Below, piece by piece: positions 7,946-15,794 of a DNA stretch of 21,082 nucleotides. Numbering within the stretch: position 1 is the stretch's first letter; every line of letters begins with the position of its first letter. A program made the position numbers and the translations under genes. The stretch is from assembly GCA_002455375.1 (NCBI GenBank), contig DKKR01000027.1, positions 12,609 to 33,690 of the forward strand, in the 5' to 3' direction. This DNA comes from Bacteroidetes bacterium UBA6661 (lineage in GTDB: Bacteria > Bacteroidota > Bacteroidia > AKYH767-A > OLB10). The notes beneath the pieces are model-generated. The model ran no database searches. It saw only the letters and a list, made by a program, of their open reading frames with translations, and was not told the origin of the DNA.

Positions 7946-9319
7946 TTATTTTTGTTCTTCTATAAAAAGCTGATTTTGTCGAACAACTTTAATCTTATCA
8001 CCATCAACTAGTTTTTTTGATACAGCCTGATAAGGGTCGGTGATTATTTCGTCACCAACTTTTATTCCTTCAAGAATTTCAATAAAATTATTGTCCTGAA
8101 TACCTGTTTTAACAACATGCATTTTTGCAATTCCATTATCATTGACAAAGACAATTTCTTTAACAGGTGTTTCATCCGTGTTGTTAGTTGCTACTACCTT
8201 AACATCCGGTGTATCATCTGATTTCCTGATAACAGCTTTATCAGATGCTCTGATTGTAGTATCACGTGTTGTAACTGCCTTAATCGGAACGGAAACAACG
8301 TTACTAACTTTTTTAGTTTGTATTTCAACTGTTGCTGACATTCCAGGTCTAAATGGAGAATATTCCGGATGGTCAGATGGAATCAAGTCGGCATAAGATT
8401 CGCGTAAAATTCTGATTTTAACTGCAAAGTTTGTGACCTGCTCAGTTGAAGTAAGGGACTCATTTGGTGAGTTGGCAATTTCCGTTACAATGCCTTTGAA
8501 TTTTCGTGGGCTGTATGCGTCAATTTCAACAAGTGTTGTATCATTTAGGTGTATTCTTATAATATCGTTTTCTCCAACATCGGCTTTTACTTCCATTTCC
8601 TGTAAGTTAGAAATTCTAAGAATTTCTGTACCATCTGTAAAACTTGTTCCGGCAATACGTTCACCTTTTTTCTTGCTGATTTTAGAAATGGTACCATTAA
8701 CAGGTGCAAAAATTTCAGTCTTATTTAAATTTTCTTTGGCTTCACGCACAGTTGCATTTCCACTGTTGATGTTGTATTGAGCTCCTGACACACCTTGTTT
8801 GGATGCATCTACCTCAGCTTTTGCAACTTCATAAGCAGACTTTATGGCTTCAAAATCAGAAGCGCTGATTACCTTTTCTTCAAATAGTTTTTTGTTTCTC
8901 GTATAGGCGATTTCAGCTTTTACCAACTGACTTTCTGCTTGTGAAAGTCGTGACTTGCTACTTTCATAATTTGCCTTAGTGGTATTTAGTCCGGCAACAG
9001 CTCTGTCTAATGATGAAATGTAGATTTCTGGATTGATTTTACAAAGTAACTGACCTTTCTTTACTACATCACCTTCTTTAACAAGCATCTCAACAATTTC
9101 ACCTGAAACATCAGAGCTGATTTTTACTTCTACCTCTGGTTGTACTTTTCCACTGGCAGATACAGACTCTGTGATTGTTTGCAGTGAGGCTTTTTCGGTA
9201 CTAACATTGGTGATATTTTCTTCACCTAACCAACCAGCTTTTTTAGCTATTACCAAAGCTATAATAACGACTCCGGCAATGATGATGATATTTCTTAATG
9301 TTTTATTTTTCTTACTCAT
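7946..9319 (-). CDS. HlyD/MacA-type periplasmic adaptor protein of a tripartite efflux system
   Basis: The 457-residue membrane-fusion protein has a short cytoplasmic tail, one N-terminal membrane anchor (about 10-26) and a periplasmic body. The first half-lipoyl segment is at about 63-97 (VKISSDVSGEIVEMLVKEGD...GQLLCKI). A long alanine/lysine/glutamate-rich coiled-coil hairpin follows (about 100-198), and the second half-lipoyl at about 200-235 (IFAPVNGTISKI). Then come the beta-barrel and membrane-proximal domains, with FRPGMSATVEIQT and VPIKAV. Such adaptors bridge an inner-membrane ABC or RND pump to a TolC channel; overall form is closest to MacA-like adaptors. About 35 polar residues are inserted in the membrane-proximal domain after VPIKAVTTRD. 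It starts 9 bp after the TolC-type gene and is followed 5 bp later by tsaB. No pump gene lies beside it, so the transported compound is unknown. Confidence 0.9.
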   Translation of the reverse strand: MSKKNKTLRNIIIIAGVVIIALVIAKKAGWLGEENITNVSTEKASLQTITESVSASGKVQPEVEVKISSDVSGEIVEMLVKEGDVVKKGQLLCKINPEIYISSLDRAVAGLNTTKANYESSKSRLSQAESQLVKAEIAYTRNKKLFEEKVISASDFEAIKSAYEVAKAEVDASKQGVSGAQYNINSGNATVREAKENLNKTEIFAPVNGTISKISKKKGERIAGTSFTDGTEILRISNLQEMEVKADVGENDIIRIHLNDTTLVEIDAYSPRKFKGIVTEIANSPNESLTSTEQVTNFAVKIRILRESYADLIPSDHPEYSPFRPGMSATVEIQTKKVSNVVSVPIKAVTTRDTTIRASDKAVIRKSDDTPDVKVVATNNTDETPVKEIVFVNDNGIAKMHVVKTGIQDNNFIEILEGIKVGDEIITDPYQAVSKKLVDGDKIKVVRQNQLFIEEQK

Positions 9320-9328
9320 ATAATTTGC

Positions 9329-10747
9329 TTAAAATGATAGTGGTTTTCCAAGATAATAATCAAGCACTTTTATTTTTAGAATCAAATCGAATTTTGATTG
9401 AATTAAATCTGATTGTGATTTGGTATAATTATTTCTGGCATTTACGTAGTCAATCGAATTTAAGAGACCGGCATTGTACTTTTTTTCTGTATATAAAAAT
9501 GCCTTTTCCTGTGCTGCTACACTTTTGTTTGCTGCAGCATATTTTTTGAGTGCAGCTATTGCATCTGCATGAGCCTGCTGAACGTTTTTATATACAGTGT
9601 TTTTTGTTTGTAATGCATTGAGGCGTGCATTTTCAAAACTTAATTTTGATCTTTTAATATTGCTGTTAATTGCCCATCCGTTGAATAAAGAGATGGATAA
9701 GTTGAAACCAATGGCTTTCCCGAAATTATTATTCAGCTGATCTTTTAAAGGGGTATCAATATATTTATAATTGAAAACAGGTTGGAGTACTTGCTCTCCC
9801 GATGAGGTAACAGCACCTGAAGGAACATAGCCAGTGAAAACCGGACTACCATCCAATGATGTTGCCTGATTGGAATAATTGGTAGATAAAGAGCCAAATG
9901 CAGATAGCTTTGGATAGCGTGCAGCACGGGCAATGCCTAAAGATTCCTTGGCACTTTTCAGCCTAAGTTCAGAGGCTTTTACCTCCGGCAGATTTTTTAA
10001 AGCTTCATTGTAAACCGATTCTGACGATAATGAAAGAGATTCTTGCGATGGGATTTCCAATGTAGGAGTTTCAATAACAATATCACTCGCTCCTTCAAGT
10101 TGCATTAGTTGAATGAGCGTGAGTCTTGATGAGGTGAGCAGATTTTCTGCTGACGCTTTATTGAATTCTTCTGTGGCAAGAAGTGCATCTGCATCAAGCA
10201 AGGAGCCTTCGGCTAACAAATCATTATCAACTAAAATTTTTGCCCTGTTACGTTCTTTTGTAACCGCATCTATTCTGTCGTTGGTTGCTTTTAATTGCTC
10301 ATTGCTATAAAGTATCTGCAAGTAGGCAGTTGCAACTGACAAGGCAATATCATTCTGCACCTTGCGTACATCTAATTTACTAGCATCAAAATCTATGGAG
10401 CTTTTACGCAGATTATGTTGCAGTTCCAGTCCCTGAAAAATTGGAAGATTTCCATTTAACGATGCACCACCTGACTGAAATGTTTGGTCAACATATTGAT
10501 AGCTTGTAGGGTCAAGGCTTCTGCCGTAGTTGTAATTTAAAGATGAACTGGCATTGATACTCGGAAAAAGACTGCCAACACTTTGCTGATAAGTTGCAGC
10601 CGCAATTTTTGAGGCAATGATTGATTGCTGAACACTAATATTGTTGTTCAGTGCATAGTCAATACAGTCTTTAAGCGACCAGATTTTCTGGGCATTAACT
10701 TCACTGAAAAAAAATATGAATAAAAAAATAATTATATTATGTTTCAT
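9329..10747 (-). CDS. TolC-family outer-membrane efflux channel
   Basis: The 472-residue protein has a signal peptide (MKHNIIIFLFIFFFSEVNA, cleavage before QK) and the family start WSLKDCIDYALNNN, in which the first long periplasmic helix begins. Two related halves of long helices alternate with strands. The second half includes GFNLSISLFNGW, the outer-membrane strand/SLFNG signature of the family, and ends with an ARNNYTKSQSDLI...LDYYLGKPL helix, as in other members. TolC proteins form trimers spanning the outer membrane and periplasm. It is the first gene of a leftward operon with the HlyD/MacA-type adaptor (9-bp spacing) and tsaB, with a candidate promoter just upstream. Drug or metabolite efflux is likely; specificity cannot be read. 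Confidence 0.92.
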   Translation of the reverse strand: MKHNIIIFLFIFFFSEVNAQKIWSLKDCIDYALNNNISVQQSIIASKIAAATYQQSVGSLFPSINASSSLNYNYGRSLDPTSYQYVDQTFQSGGASLNGNLPIFQGLELQHNLRKSSIDFDASKLDVRKVQNDIALSVATAYLQILYSNEQLKATNDRIDAVTKERNRAKILVDNDLLAEGSLLDADALLATEEFNKASAENLLTSSRLTLIQLMQLEGASDIVIETPTLEIPSQESLSLSSESVYNEALKNLPEVKASELRLKSAKESLGIARAARYPKLSAFGSLSTNYSNQATSLDGSPVFTGYVPSGAVTSSGEQVLQPVFNYKYIDTPLKDQLNNNFGKAIGFNLSISLFNGWAINSNIKRSKLSFENARLNALQTKNTVYKNVQQAHADAIAALKKYAAANKSVAAQEKAFLYTEKKYNAGLLNSIDYVNARNNYTKSQSDLIQSKFDLILKIKVLDYYLGKPLSF

Positions 10748-10768
10748 GTTATTCCGGTAACTGCGTTG

Positions 10769-10804
10769 CGAAATTAAGAATTGTTTTATTGAGGGAGCTT
10801 CAAA
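10769..10804 (-). promoter_or_regulatory. Possible promoter of the TolC-adaptor-tsaB operon
   Basis: On the minus strand TAATTTCG (10769-10776) matches the Bacteroidota -7 box TAnnTTTG with one mismatch. TTTG (10801-10804) upstream is a candidate -33 box, though its 24-bp spacing is a little long. Transcription would start near 10762, leaving a leader of about 15 bases before the ATG at 10747. Confidence 0.35.
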
Positions 10805-10932
10805 GTGAAATTAATTGATAGAATTTTATCCTCATTAACAAACTTTAACAGTTAAGAATTTTGCTGGATTGATTAACGGAAGGTTTATTGTTCAGATGCG
10901 TTTTTTATATCCTGAAAACGGTTAAACTTTAT

Positions 10933-10940
10933 TATTTTCG
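10933..10940 (+). promoter_or_regulatory. Possible -7 box of the ffh-folD-argS operon
   Basis: TATTTTCG matches TAnnTTTG with one mismatch (C for T) and is followed by CA, as at the divergent promoter for the TolC-type gene. A start near 10947 would leave about 12 bases before the ATG at 10959. I see no clear -33 TTTG at the right distance, which lowers confidence. Confidence 0.33.
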
Positions 10941-10958
10941 CACACTATTTTATAAATC

Positions 10959-12290
10959 ATGTTCGAGAATTTAAGTGATAAGTTAGAAAAGGCGTTCAAA
11001 AACCTTAAAGGTCAGGGAAAGATAACAGAGATTAACGTTGCCGAAACTTTAAAAGAGGTTAGAAGGGCATTGTTAGATGCTGACGTAAATTATAAAGTAG
11101 CAAAACAGTTTACCGATACCATTAAAGAAAAGGCTTTAGGACAGAATGTATTAACGGCTGTATCTCCCGGTCAGTTGCTGGTTAAAATTGCTCATGATGA
11201 ACTGGCGACATTAATGGGTGGACAGATGACGGATATACATCTGAAAGGAAATCCGTCTGTTATTCTCATGTCGGGGTTGCAAGGTTCGGGTAAGACTACC
11301 CTGTCCGGGAAACTTGCGAATTTTTTGAAGACTAAAAAAGGGAAAACCCCTTTGTTGGTGGCATGCGATGTTTACAGGCCGGCAGCCATAGATCAGTTGA
11401 AAGTTTTAGGTGAGCAGATAGGTGTAGAAGTTTATTCTGAAGTAGAGAATAAAAACCCTGTAGAAATTGCACGTCACGCAATAAAGCAAGCAAAACAGAA
11501 TGGAAACAATGTAGTTGTTGTTGATACTGCAGGTCGTTTAGCTATAGACGAGCAGATGATGAATGAAATTGCTGCATTGAAAAATGCAATCGAGCCTGAT
11601 GAGATTTTGTTTGTTGTTGACAGTATGACCGGCCAGGATGCAGTGAATACGGCAAAAGCGTTTAATGACAGATTGAATTTTGACGGAGTAGTTTTAACAA
11701 AGCTTGATGGTGACACAAGAGGTGGTGCTGCATTGTCTATTCGTTCTGTTGTAAACAAGCCAATAAAGTTTGTGGGTACAGGTGAGAAGATGGATGCATT
11801 GGATGTTTTCCATCCGGAACGTATGGCCGACCGTATTTTAGGTATGGGCGACATAGTGACGTTGGTAGAAAAAGCACAGGAGCAATTTGATGAAAAACAA
11901 GCTGCCGAGCTACAGAAGAAGTTTGCCAAGAATCAGTTTAATTTTAATGATTTCCTTTCGCAATTGCAGCAGATTAAAAAAATGGGAAACATTAAAGACC
12001 TTGTTTCGATGATACCCGGAGTTGGTAAAGCTGTTAAGGATATGGACATTGATAACAATGCTTTTAAAAGTATAGAAGCTATTATTCAGTCAATGACACC
12101 GGCAGAGCGAGCTAATCCGGATTTGATTAATGGAAATAGAAAAAAAAGAATTGCAGCCGGTAGCGGAACAGGTATTCCGGAAGTAAATAAATTGATTAAG
12201 CAGTTTGAAGATATGCGTAAGATGATGAAAATGATGACGACCGGCAATATGAAAAATATGATGCGCAATATGCCCGGAATGAGAAGATGA
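10959..12290 (+). CDS. ffh: Signal recognition particle protein Ffh (SRP54)
   Basis: Ffh is the SRP GTPase: with 4.5S RNA it binds signal sequences on ribosomes and delivers nascent membrane proteins to FtsY. The 443-residue protein has the N domain (1 to about 95), including the ALLDADVNYKVA motif, and the G domain with P-loop GLQGSGKTT (106-114), CDVYRPAAIDQL, DTAGR (189-193), TKLDGD (247-252) and GGAALS. The C-terminal M domain is methionine-rich and ends in a flexible tail (MRKMMKMMTTGNMKNMM, then MPGMRR) that contributes to signal-sequence and RNA binding. Length is normal. It is first in a rightward operon, with folD beginning 30 bp after its stop. Its own SRP RNA gene is not visible in this window. 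Confidence 0.97.
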   Translation: MFENLSDKLEKAFKNLKGQGKITEINVAETLKEVRRALLDADVNYKVAKQFTDTIKEKALGQNVLTAVSPGQLLVKIAHDELATLMGGQMTDIHLKGNPSVILMSGLQGSGKTTLSGKLANFLKTKKGKTPLLVACDVYRPAAIDQLKVLGEQIGVEVYSEVENKNPVEIARHAIKQAKQNGNNVVVVDTAGRLAIDEQMMNEIAALKNAIEPDEILFVVDSMTGQDAVNTAKAFNDRLNFDGVVLTKLDGDTRGGAALSIRSVVNKPIKFVGTGEKMDALDVFHPERMADRILGMGDIVTLVEKAQEQFDEKQAAELQKKFAKNQFNFNDFLSQLQQIKKMGNIKDLVSMIPGVGKAVKDMDIDNNAFKSIEAIIQSMTPAERANPDLINGNRKKRIAAGSGTGIPEVNKLIKQFEDMRKMMKMMTTGNMKNMMRNMPGMRR

Positions 12291-12320
12291 TTTATCGTAT
12301 AAGGACAATATTTTTTGGGC

Positions 12321-13202
12321 ATGACAATAATTGATGGTAAGCAAACAGCAGAAGAGTATAAAGCTCTTCTAAAGCAGGAAGTAAATGTGCTTGTTGCAAT
12401 AGGTAAACGTCCTCCGGGCTTAGCTATATTACTCATAGGTAATAATGGAGCAAGCGAAACTTATGTTGCTAATAAATTAAAGACTTGTCATGATGTTGGA
12501 TTTAATGCATCGCTTTTTCGTTTTGAAAATACGGTGAGTGAAAGCGAAATATTGAACTGTATAAATGAACTCAATTTTAATTCAAGCATTGATGGTGTTA
12601 TTGTGCAATCACCGTTTCCAAATCATATTTCACCACAGAAAATAAATGAAGCTATTCATCCTGCAAAAGATGTTGATGGATTTCATCCGATGAATGCAGG
12701 GAGGCTACAGCAGAACAAGCCTTGTTACATTGCAGCCACACCCAAAGGTATTATGCAGTTGATTGAAAAATATAAAATTGAAACACAGGGGAAGCATTGT
12801 GTTGTAGTTGGACGCAGCAATATAGTTGGAATGCCAATGAGTATTTTATTGAGTCGAAACAGTAAACCCGGTAATTGTACCGTAACAATTTGTCATAGTA
12901 AGACAGTAGATCTTGCATCATACACAAAACGTGCTGATATATTAATTGCAGCTATTGGTTCACCCGAACTGATAACAGCAGCTATGGTGAAAGAAGGTGC
13001 CGTAGTGATTGATGTAGGCATTACGCGTGTGGCTGACCAAGCAACAAAAAGTGGATACAAGCTGAAAGGTGATATAAAGTATGATGAAGTGGCTAATAAG
13101 TGTAGTTTTATCACACCGGTTCCGGGAGGAGTTGGTCCGATGACAATTATCGGATTGTTACAGAACACCTTACTGGCGGCAAAAAATGCCATCTATAATT
13201 AA
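12321..13202 (+). CDS. folD: Bifunctional methylene-THF dehydrogenase / methenyl-THF cyclohydrolase FolD
   Basis: FolD interconverts 5,10-methylene-THF, 5,10-methenyl-THF and 10-formyl-THF, using NADP+ in the dehydrogenase step. I choose the ATG at 12321 (293 residues, MTIIDGKQ); a TTG two codons earlier at 12315 would add only two residues. Visible motifs are SETYVANK, with the catalytic tyrosine and lysine at about 48 and 52, VQSPFP at about 95-100 (usually QLPLP), KDVDGFHP (116-123), the nucleotide-binding loop VVGRSNIVGMP (162-172), and a C-terminal PGGVGPMT. These cover both active-site and cofactor regions, so it should be functional. It follows ffh by 30 bp and precedes argS by 11 bp. 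GlyA, encoded on the other strand at 16922-18190, makes its methylene-THF substrate. Confidence 0.96.
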   Translation: MTIIDGKQTAEEYKALLKQEVNVLVAIGKRPPGLAILLIGNNGASETYVANKLKTCHDVGFNASLFRFENTVSESEILNCINELNFNSSIDGVIVQSPFPNHISPQKINEAIHPAKDVDGFHPMNAGRLQQNKPCYIAATPKGIMQLIEKYKIETQGKHCVVVGRSNIVGMPMSILLSRNSKPGNCTVTICHSKTVDLASYTKRADILIAAIGSPELITAAMVKEGAVVIDVGITRVADQATKSGYKLKGDIKYDEVANKCSFITPVPGGVGPMTIIGLLQNTLLAAKNAIYN

Positions 13203-13213
13203 TCTGTTTTGAA

Positions 13214-15013
13214 ATGATTTTTGAAAAGGAATTAGCGAGCATAACAAATGAAGCATTAAAAGCGCTTTTTGATTTTGAGCCTGATGAAAGTCTGTTGACT
13301 TACACACAAACACGCAAAGAGTTTGATGGAGATTATACTATTGTTGTTTTTCCTTTTGTTCGTCAGTCAAAAAAATCACCTGAAGAAACAGGAAGATTAA
13401 TTGGAGAGTATTTAATCAAACATGCATCTTTTATCAGTAATTACAATGTCATAAAAGGATTTTTAAATATTTCTATAAGTGATGAGCAGTGGCTGAAAAA
13501 AGTTGCAGCTGCATTTGCAAATCCTGATTATGGTTTTTCCAAGCCGGATAAGTCTAAGCCCGTAATTGTTGAGTATGCTTCGCCAAATACAAACAAGCCT
13601 ATACATCTTGGACATTTGCGCAATATTCTTTTAGGTTATTCGGTTTCATTGCTTCTTAAAGCAACAGGACGAAATATAAAACGAGTGAGTATCATCAACG
13701 ACAGAGGTGTGCACATTTGTAAATCAATGCTGGCATGGAAAAAGTTTGGCAATGGTGAAACACCGCAATCCTCCGGATTGAAAGGAGATCATTTGGTTGG
13801 GAAATATTATGTGGAGTTTGATAAGCACTATAAACAGCAGGTTTCAGAGTTGATTGCTGCAGGTATTGAGAAAGATAAAGCCGAAAAGAGTGCACCCTTA
13901 ATGCAAGAAGTCAGACAGATGCTGATAGAATGGGAGCTTGGCAATGAAGAAGTGAGGGCATTATGGAAAATGATGAATAGCTGGGTTTATGAAGGGTTTG
14001 ATGTCACCTATAACAGATTAGGAGTAGATTTTGACAAGACCTATTATGAGTCAGAAACGTATTTGCTAGGTAAGAAAATAGTTGAAGAGGGGTTGTCGAA
14101 AGGGGTGTTTTATAAAAAAGCTGACAACAGTGTTTGGGTTAATTTAACAAGCGATGGCTTGGACGAAAAGATAGTACAGCGTTCTGATGGAACTTCAGTT
14201 TATATTACACAGGATTTAGGCACTGCATTGTTGCGTCACGATGAGTTTGATTTTGACTCTAAAATTTATGTTGTTGGCAATGAGCAGGACTATCATTTTA
14301 AAGTATTGTTTTTAATACTGAAAAAATTAGGGTATGAATGGGCTAATAAGCTTTATCATTTGAGTTATGCAATGGTTGATTTGCCGAGTGGTAAAATGAA
14401 ATCGCGTGAAGGAACTGTTGTTGATGCAGATGATTTGATGGATGAAGTAACTGCTGCTGCCGCTGAAGAAACAAGTAAGTTAGGCAAGATTGAAGAGTTT
14501 AGCAGCGATGAATTAAAACAACTCTATGAAACGCTTGGCTTTGGAGCACTTAAATATTTTATTTTAAAAGTTGATCCTGAAAAGAGAATGTTGTTTAATC
14601 CTGCTGAAAGTGTAGAGATACATGGAAACACAGGCCCTTATATTCAGTATGTGCATGCAAGAATTTGTTCTGTTTTGAAACGGGCTTCTCAGATGGCACA
14701 ACTGAATGATTATAGAAATATGGCATTGGAGTCAGTTGTTAGCATGAATGATAAAGAGCGAGAACTTGCAATTAATATTCTTCGTTTTAAAGAAACAGTT
14801 GAAACTGCAGCAGAAAAATTATCTCCGGCTATTGTTGCTAACTATGTTTATGAATTAGCAAAAAGCTTTAATCAGTTCTATCACGATAATTCAATTATAT
14901 CTGAGGGCGAATTGGAAACAAGCCGATTCAGATTGTGCTTGGCCGAAGCCTGTGCATTGACAATTAAAAAATCATTGAACTTACTTGGTATTAAAGCTCC
15001 TGAACGAATGTAA
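13214..15013 (+). CDS. argS: Arginyl-tRNA synthetase
   Basis: A class Ia aminoacyl-tRNA synthetase of 599 residues that charges tRNA-Arg. It has an N-terminal tRNA-recognition domain (1 to about 110) and the Rossmann catalytic domain beginning VEYASPNTNKPIHLGHLRN, with the HIGH motif as HLGH (131-134). The second signature is GKMKSREGTVVDADDL (K394-G400), the degenerate KMSKS form usual in ArgRS. It has family landmarks such as SIINDRGVHICKSM and VVGNEQDYHFK, and a C-terminal helical DALR-type anticodon-binding domain ending LNLLGIKAPERM, a standard ArgRS terminus. Start ATG is 13214. It is the last gene of ffh-folD-argS and its stop is only 16 bp from the stop of convergent cmk. No terminator hairpin is visible between them, so read-through may give antisense transcripts. 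Confidence 0.97.
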   Translation: MIFEKELASITNEALKALFDFEPDESLLTYTQTRKEFDGDYTIVVFPFVRQSKKSPEETGRLIGEYLIKHASFISNYNVIKGFLNISISDEQWLKKVAAAFANPDYGFSKPDKSKPVIVEYASPNTNKPIHLGHLRNILLGYSVSLLLKATGRNIKRVSIINDRGVHICKSMLAWKKFGNGETPQSSGLKGDHLVGKYYVEFDKHYKQQVSELIAAGIEKDKAEKSAPLMQEVRQMLIEWELGNEEVRALWKMMNSWVYEGFDVTYNRLGVDFDKTYYESETYLLGKKIVEEGLSKGVFYKKADNSVWVNLTSDGLDEKIVQRSDGTSVYITQDLGTALLRHDEFDFDSKIYVVGNEQDYHFKVLFLILKKLGYEWANKLYHLSYAMVDLPSGKMKSREGTVVDADDLMDEVTAAAAEETSKLGKIEEFSSDELKQLYETLGFGALKYFILKVDPEKRMLFNPAESVEIHGNTGPYIQYVHARICSVLKRASQMAQLNDYRNMALESVVSMNDKERELAINILRFKETVETAAEKLSPAIVANYVYELAKSFNQFYHDNSIISEGELETSRFRLCLAEACALTIKKSLNLLGIKAPERM

Positions 15014-15029
15014 AGGAATGCTTATCTGA

Positions 15030-15719
15030 TTAAATTGCTTTTTTCAACTTAGCAACAGCATCTAATACAAATTGTACTTGTTCATCGCGACTCATATAGG
15101 TGTTGTCAAGAATGATGGCATCATCAGGCTTTCTTAACGGGCTTTCTTCCCTGTGTGTGTCTTCATAGTCACGTAATTCAATATTTTTTCTGATTTCGTC
15201 AGGTGTTACCTTTATTCCCTTCTCGATGAGTTCATGATACCTTCTGTAAACACGTACTTCGGGTGATGCAGTCATAAAAATTTTCAAGTCGGCATTCGGA
15301 AAAACAGTAGTTCCAATGTCACGGCCATCCATCACCAAGTGTCCCATGGTTGCCATTTGCTGTTGCATGACAACTAATTTTTTTCGTACCGATTTTATTG
15401 CACTCACATAACTGACATTGTCTGAAACGTCCATCTGTCTGATTTCTACTTCAATGTTTTTGCCATTCAGATATATTTCTGATTGTCCGGTTTGCTCATT
15501 TCTGATAAATTGAATATGTATGTTTTCAAGAATAGAGGTGTACTCAGTTACAACATCATCAGCAGTTTTGCTGAATGGAATATTGTTTTGGAGAAAATAA
15601 TAAGTCACTGCGCGGTACATGGCACCCGAATCAATATAATTCAATTTAAGCCGCTTTGCTATGGCTTTTGCAACCGTACTTTTCCCGCAGGATGAATAAC
15701 CATCAATAGCAATTATCAT
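15030..15719 (-). CDS. cmk: Cytidylate kinase
   Basis: Cmk phosphorylates CMP and dCMP with ATP, feeding CTP and dCTP synthesis. The 229-residue protein shows the P-loop GYSSCGKST (7-15), the substrate-binding YIDSGAMYRAVTYY (28-41), the CMP-contacting MDGRDIGTTVFP (130-141), and the lid region RRYHELIEKGI followed by the RDYEDTHREESPL segment, which is diagnostic for Cmk. Length and ends are normal. It is the last gene of the leftward pepP-glyA-porQ-cmk cluster, with 75 bp after porQ containing a consensus-like promoter, so it may also be expressed independently. Adjacency to porQ recalls the porQ-cmk arrangement of Porphyromonas gingivalis. Confidence 0.96.
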   Translation of the reverse strand: MIIAIDGYSSCGKSTVAKAIAKRLKLNYIDSGAMYRAVTYYFLQNNIPFSKTADDVVTEYTSILENIHIQFIRNEQTGQSEIYLNGKNIEVEIRQMDVSDNVSYVSAIKSVRKKLVVMQQQMATMGHLVMDGRDIGTTVFPNADLKIFMTASPEVRVYRRYHELIEKGIKVTPDEIRKNIELRDYEDTHREESPLRKPDDAIILDNTYMSRDEQVQFVLDAVAKLKKAI

Positions 15720-15736
15720 AAAACTTATCCGGAAAA

Positions 15737-15769
15737 CTTTTCAAAAATAATGAAAAGCAATAAGAACAA
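15737..15769 (-). promoter_or_regulatory. Candidate cmk promoter inside a 7-bp inverted repeat
   Basis: On the minus strand TATTTTTG (15742-15749) is an exact match to the Bacteroidota -7 box TAnnTTTG. A TTG (15767-15769) lies 17 bp upstream. Transcription would start near 15735, about 16 bases before the cmk ATG. The box overlaps a perfect inverted repeat, CTTTTCA (15737-15743) and TGAAAAG (15751-15757), followed on the minus strand by TTTT. The same bases could therefore be a weak terminator for porQ or an operator. Confidence 0.42.
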
Positions 15770-15794
15770 CAGTGAATCTTAACTTTATTTCATC

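Noticed and set aside
11474..11929. Long open frame on the minus strand inside ffh.
   Set aside because: It lies opposite a clearly conserved gene, is rich in serine, asparagine and phenylalanine as expected from antisense codons, and has no recognisable domain.
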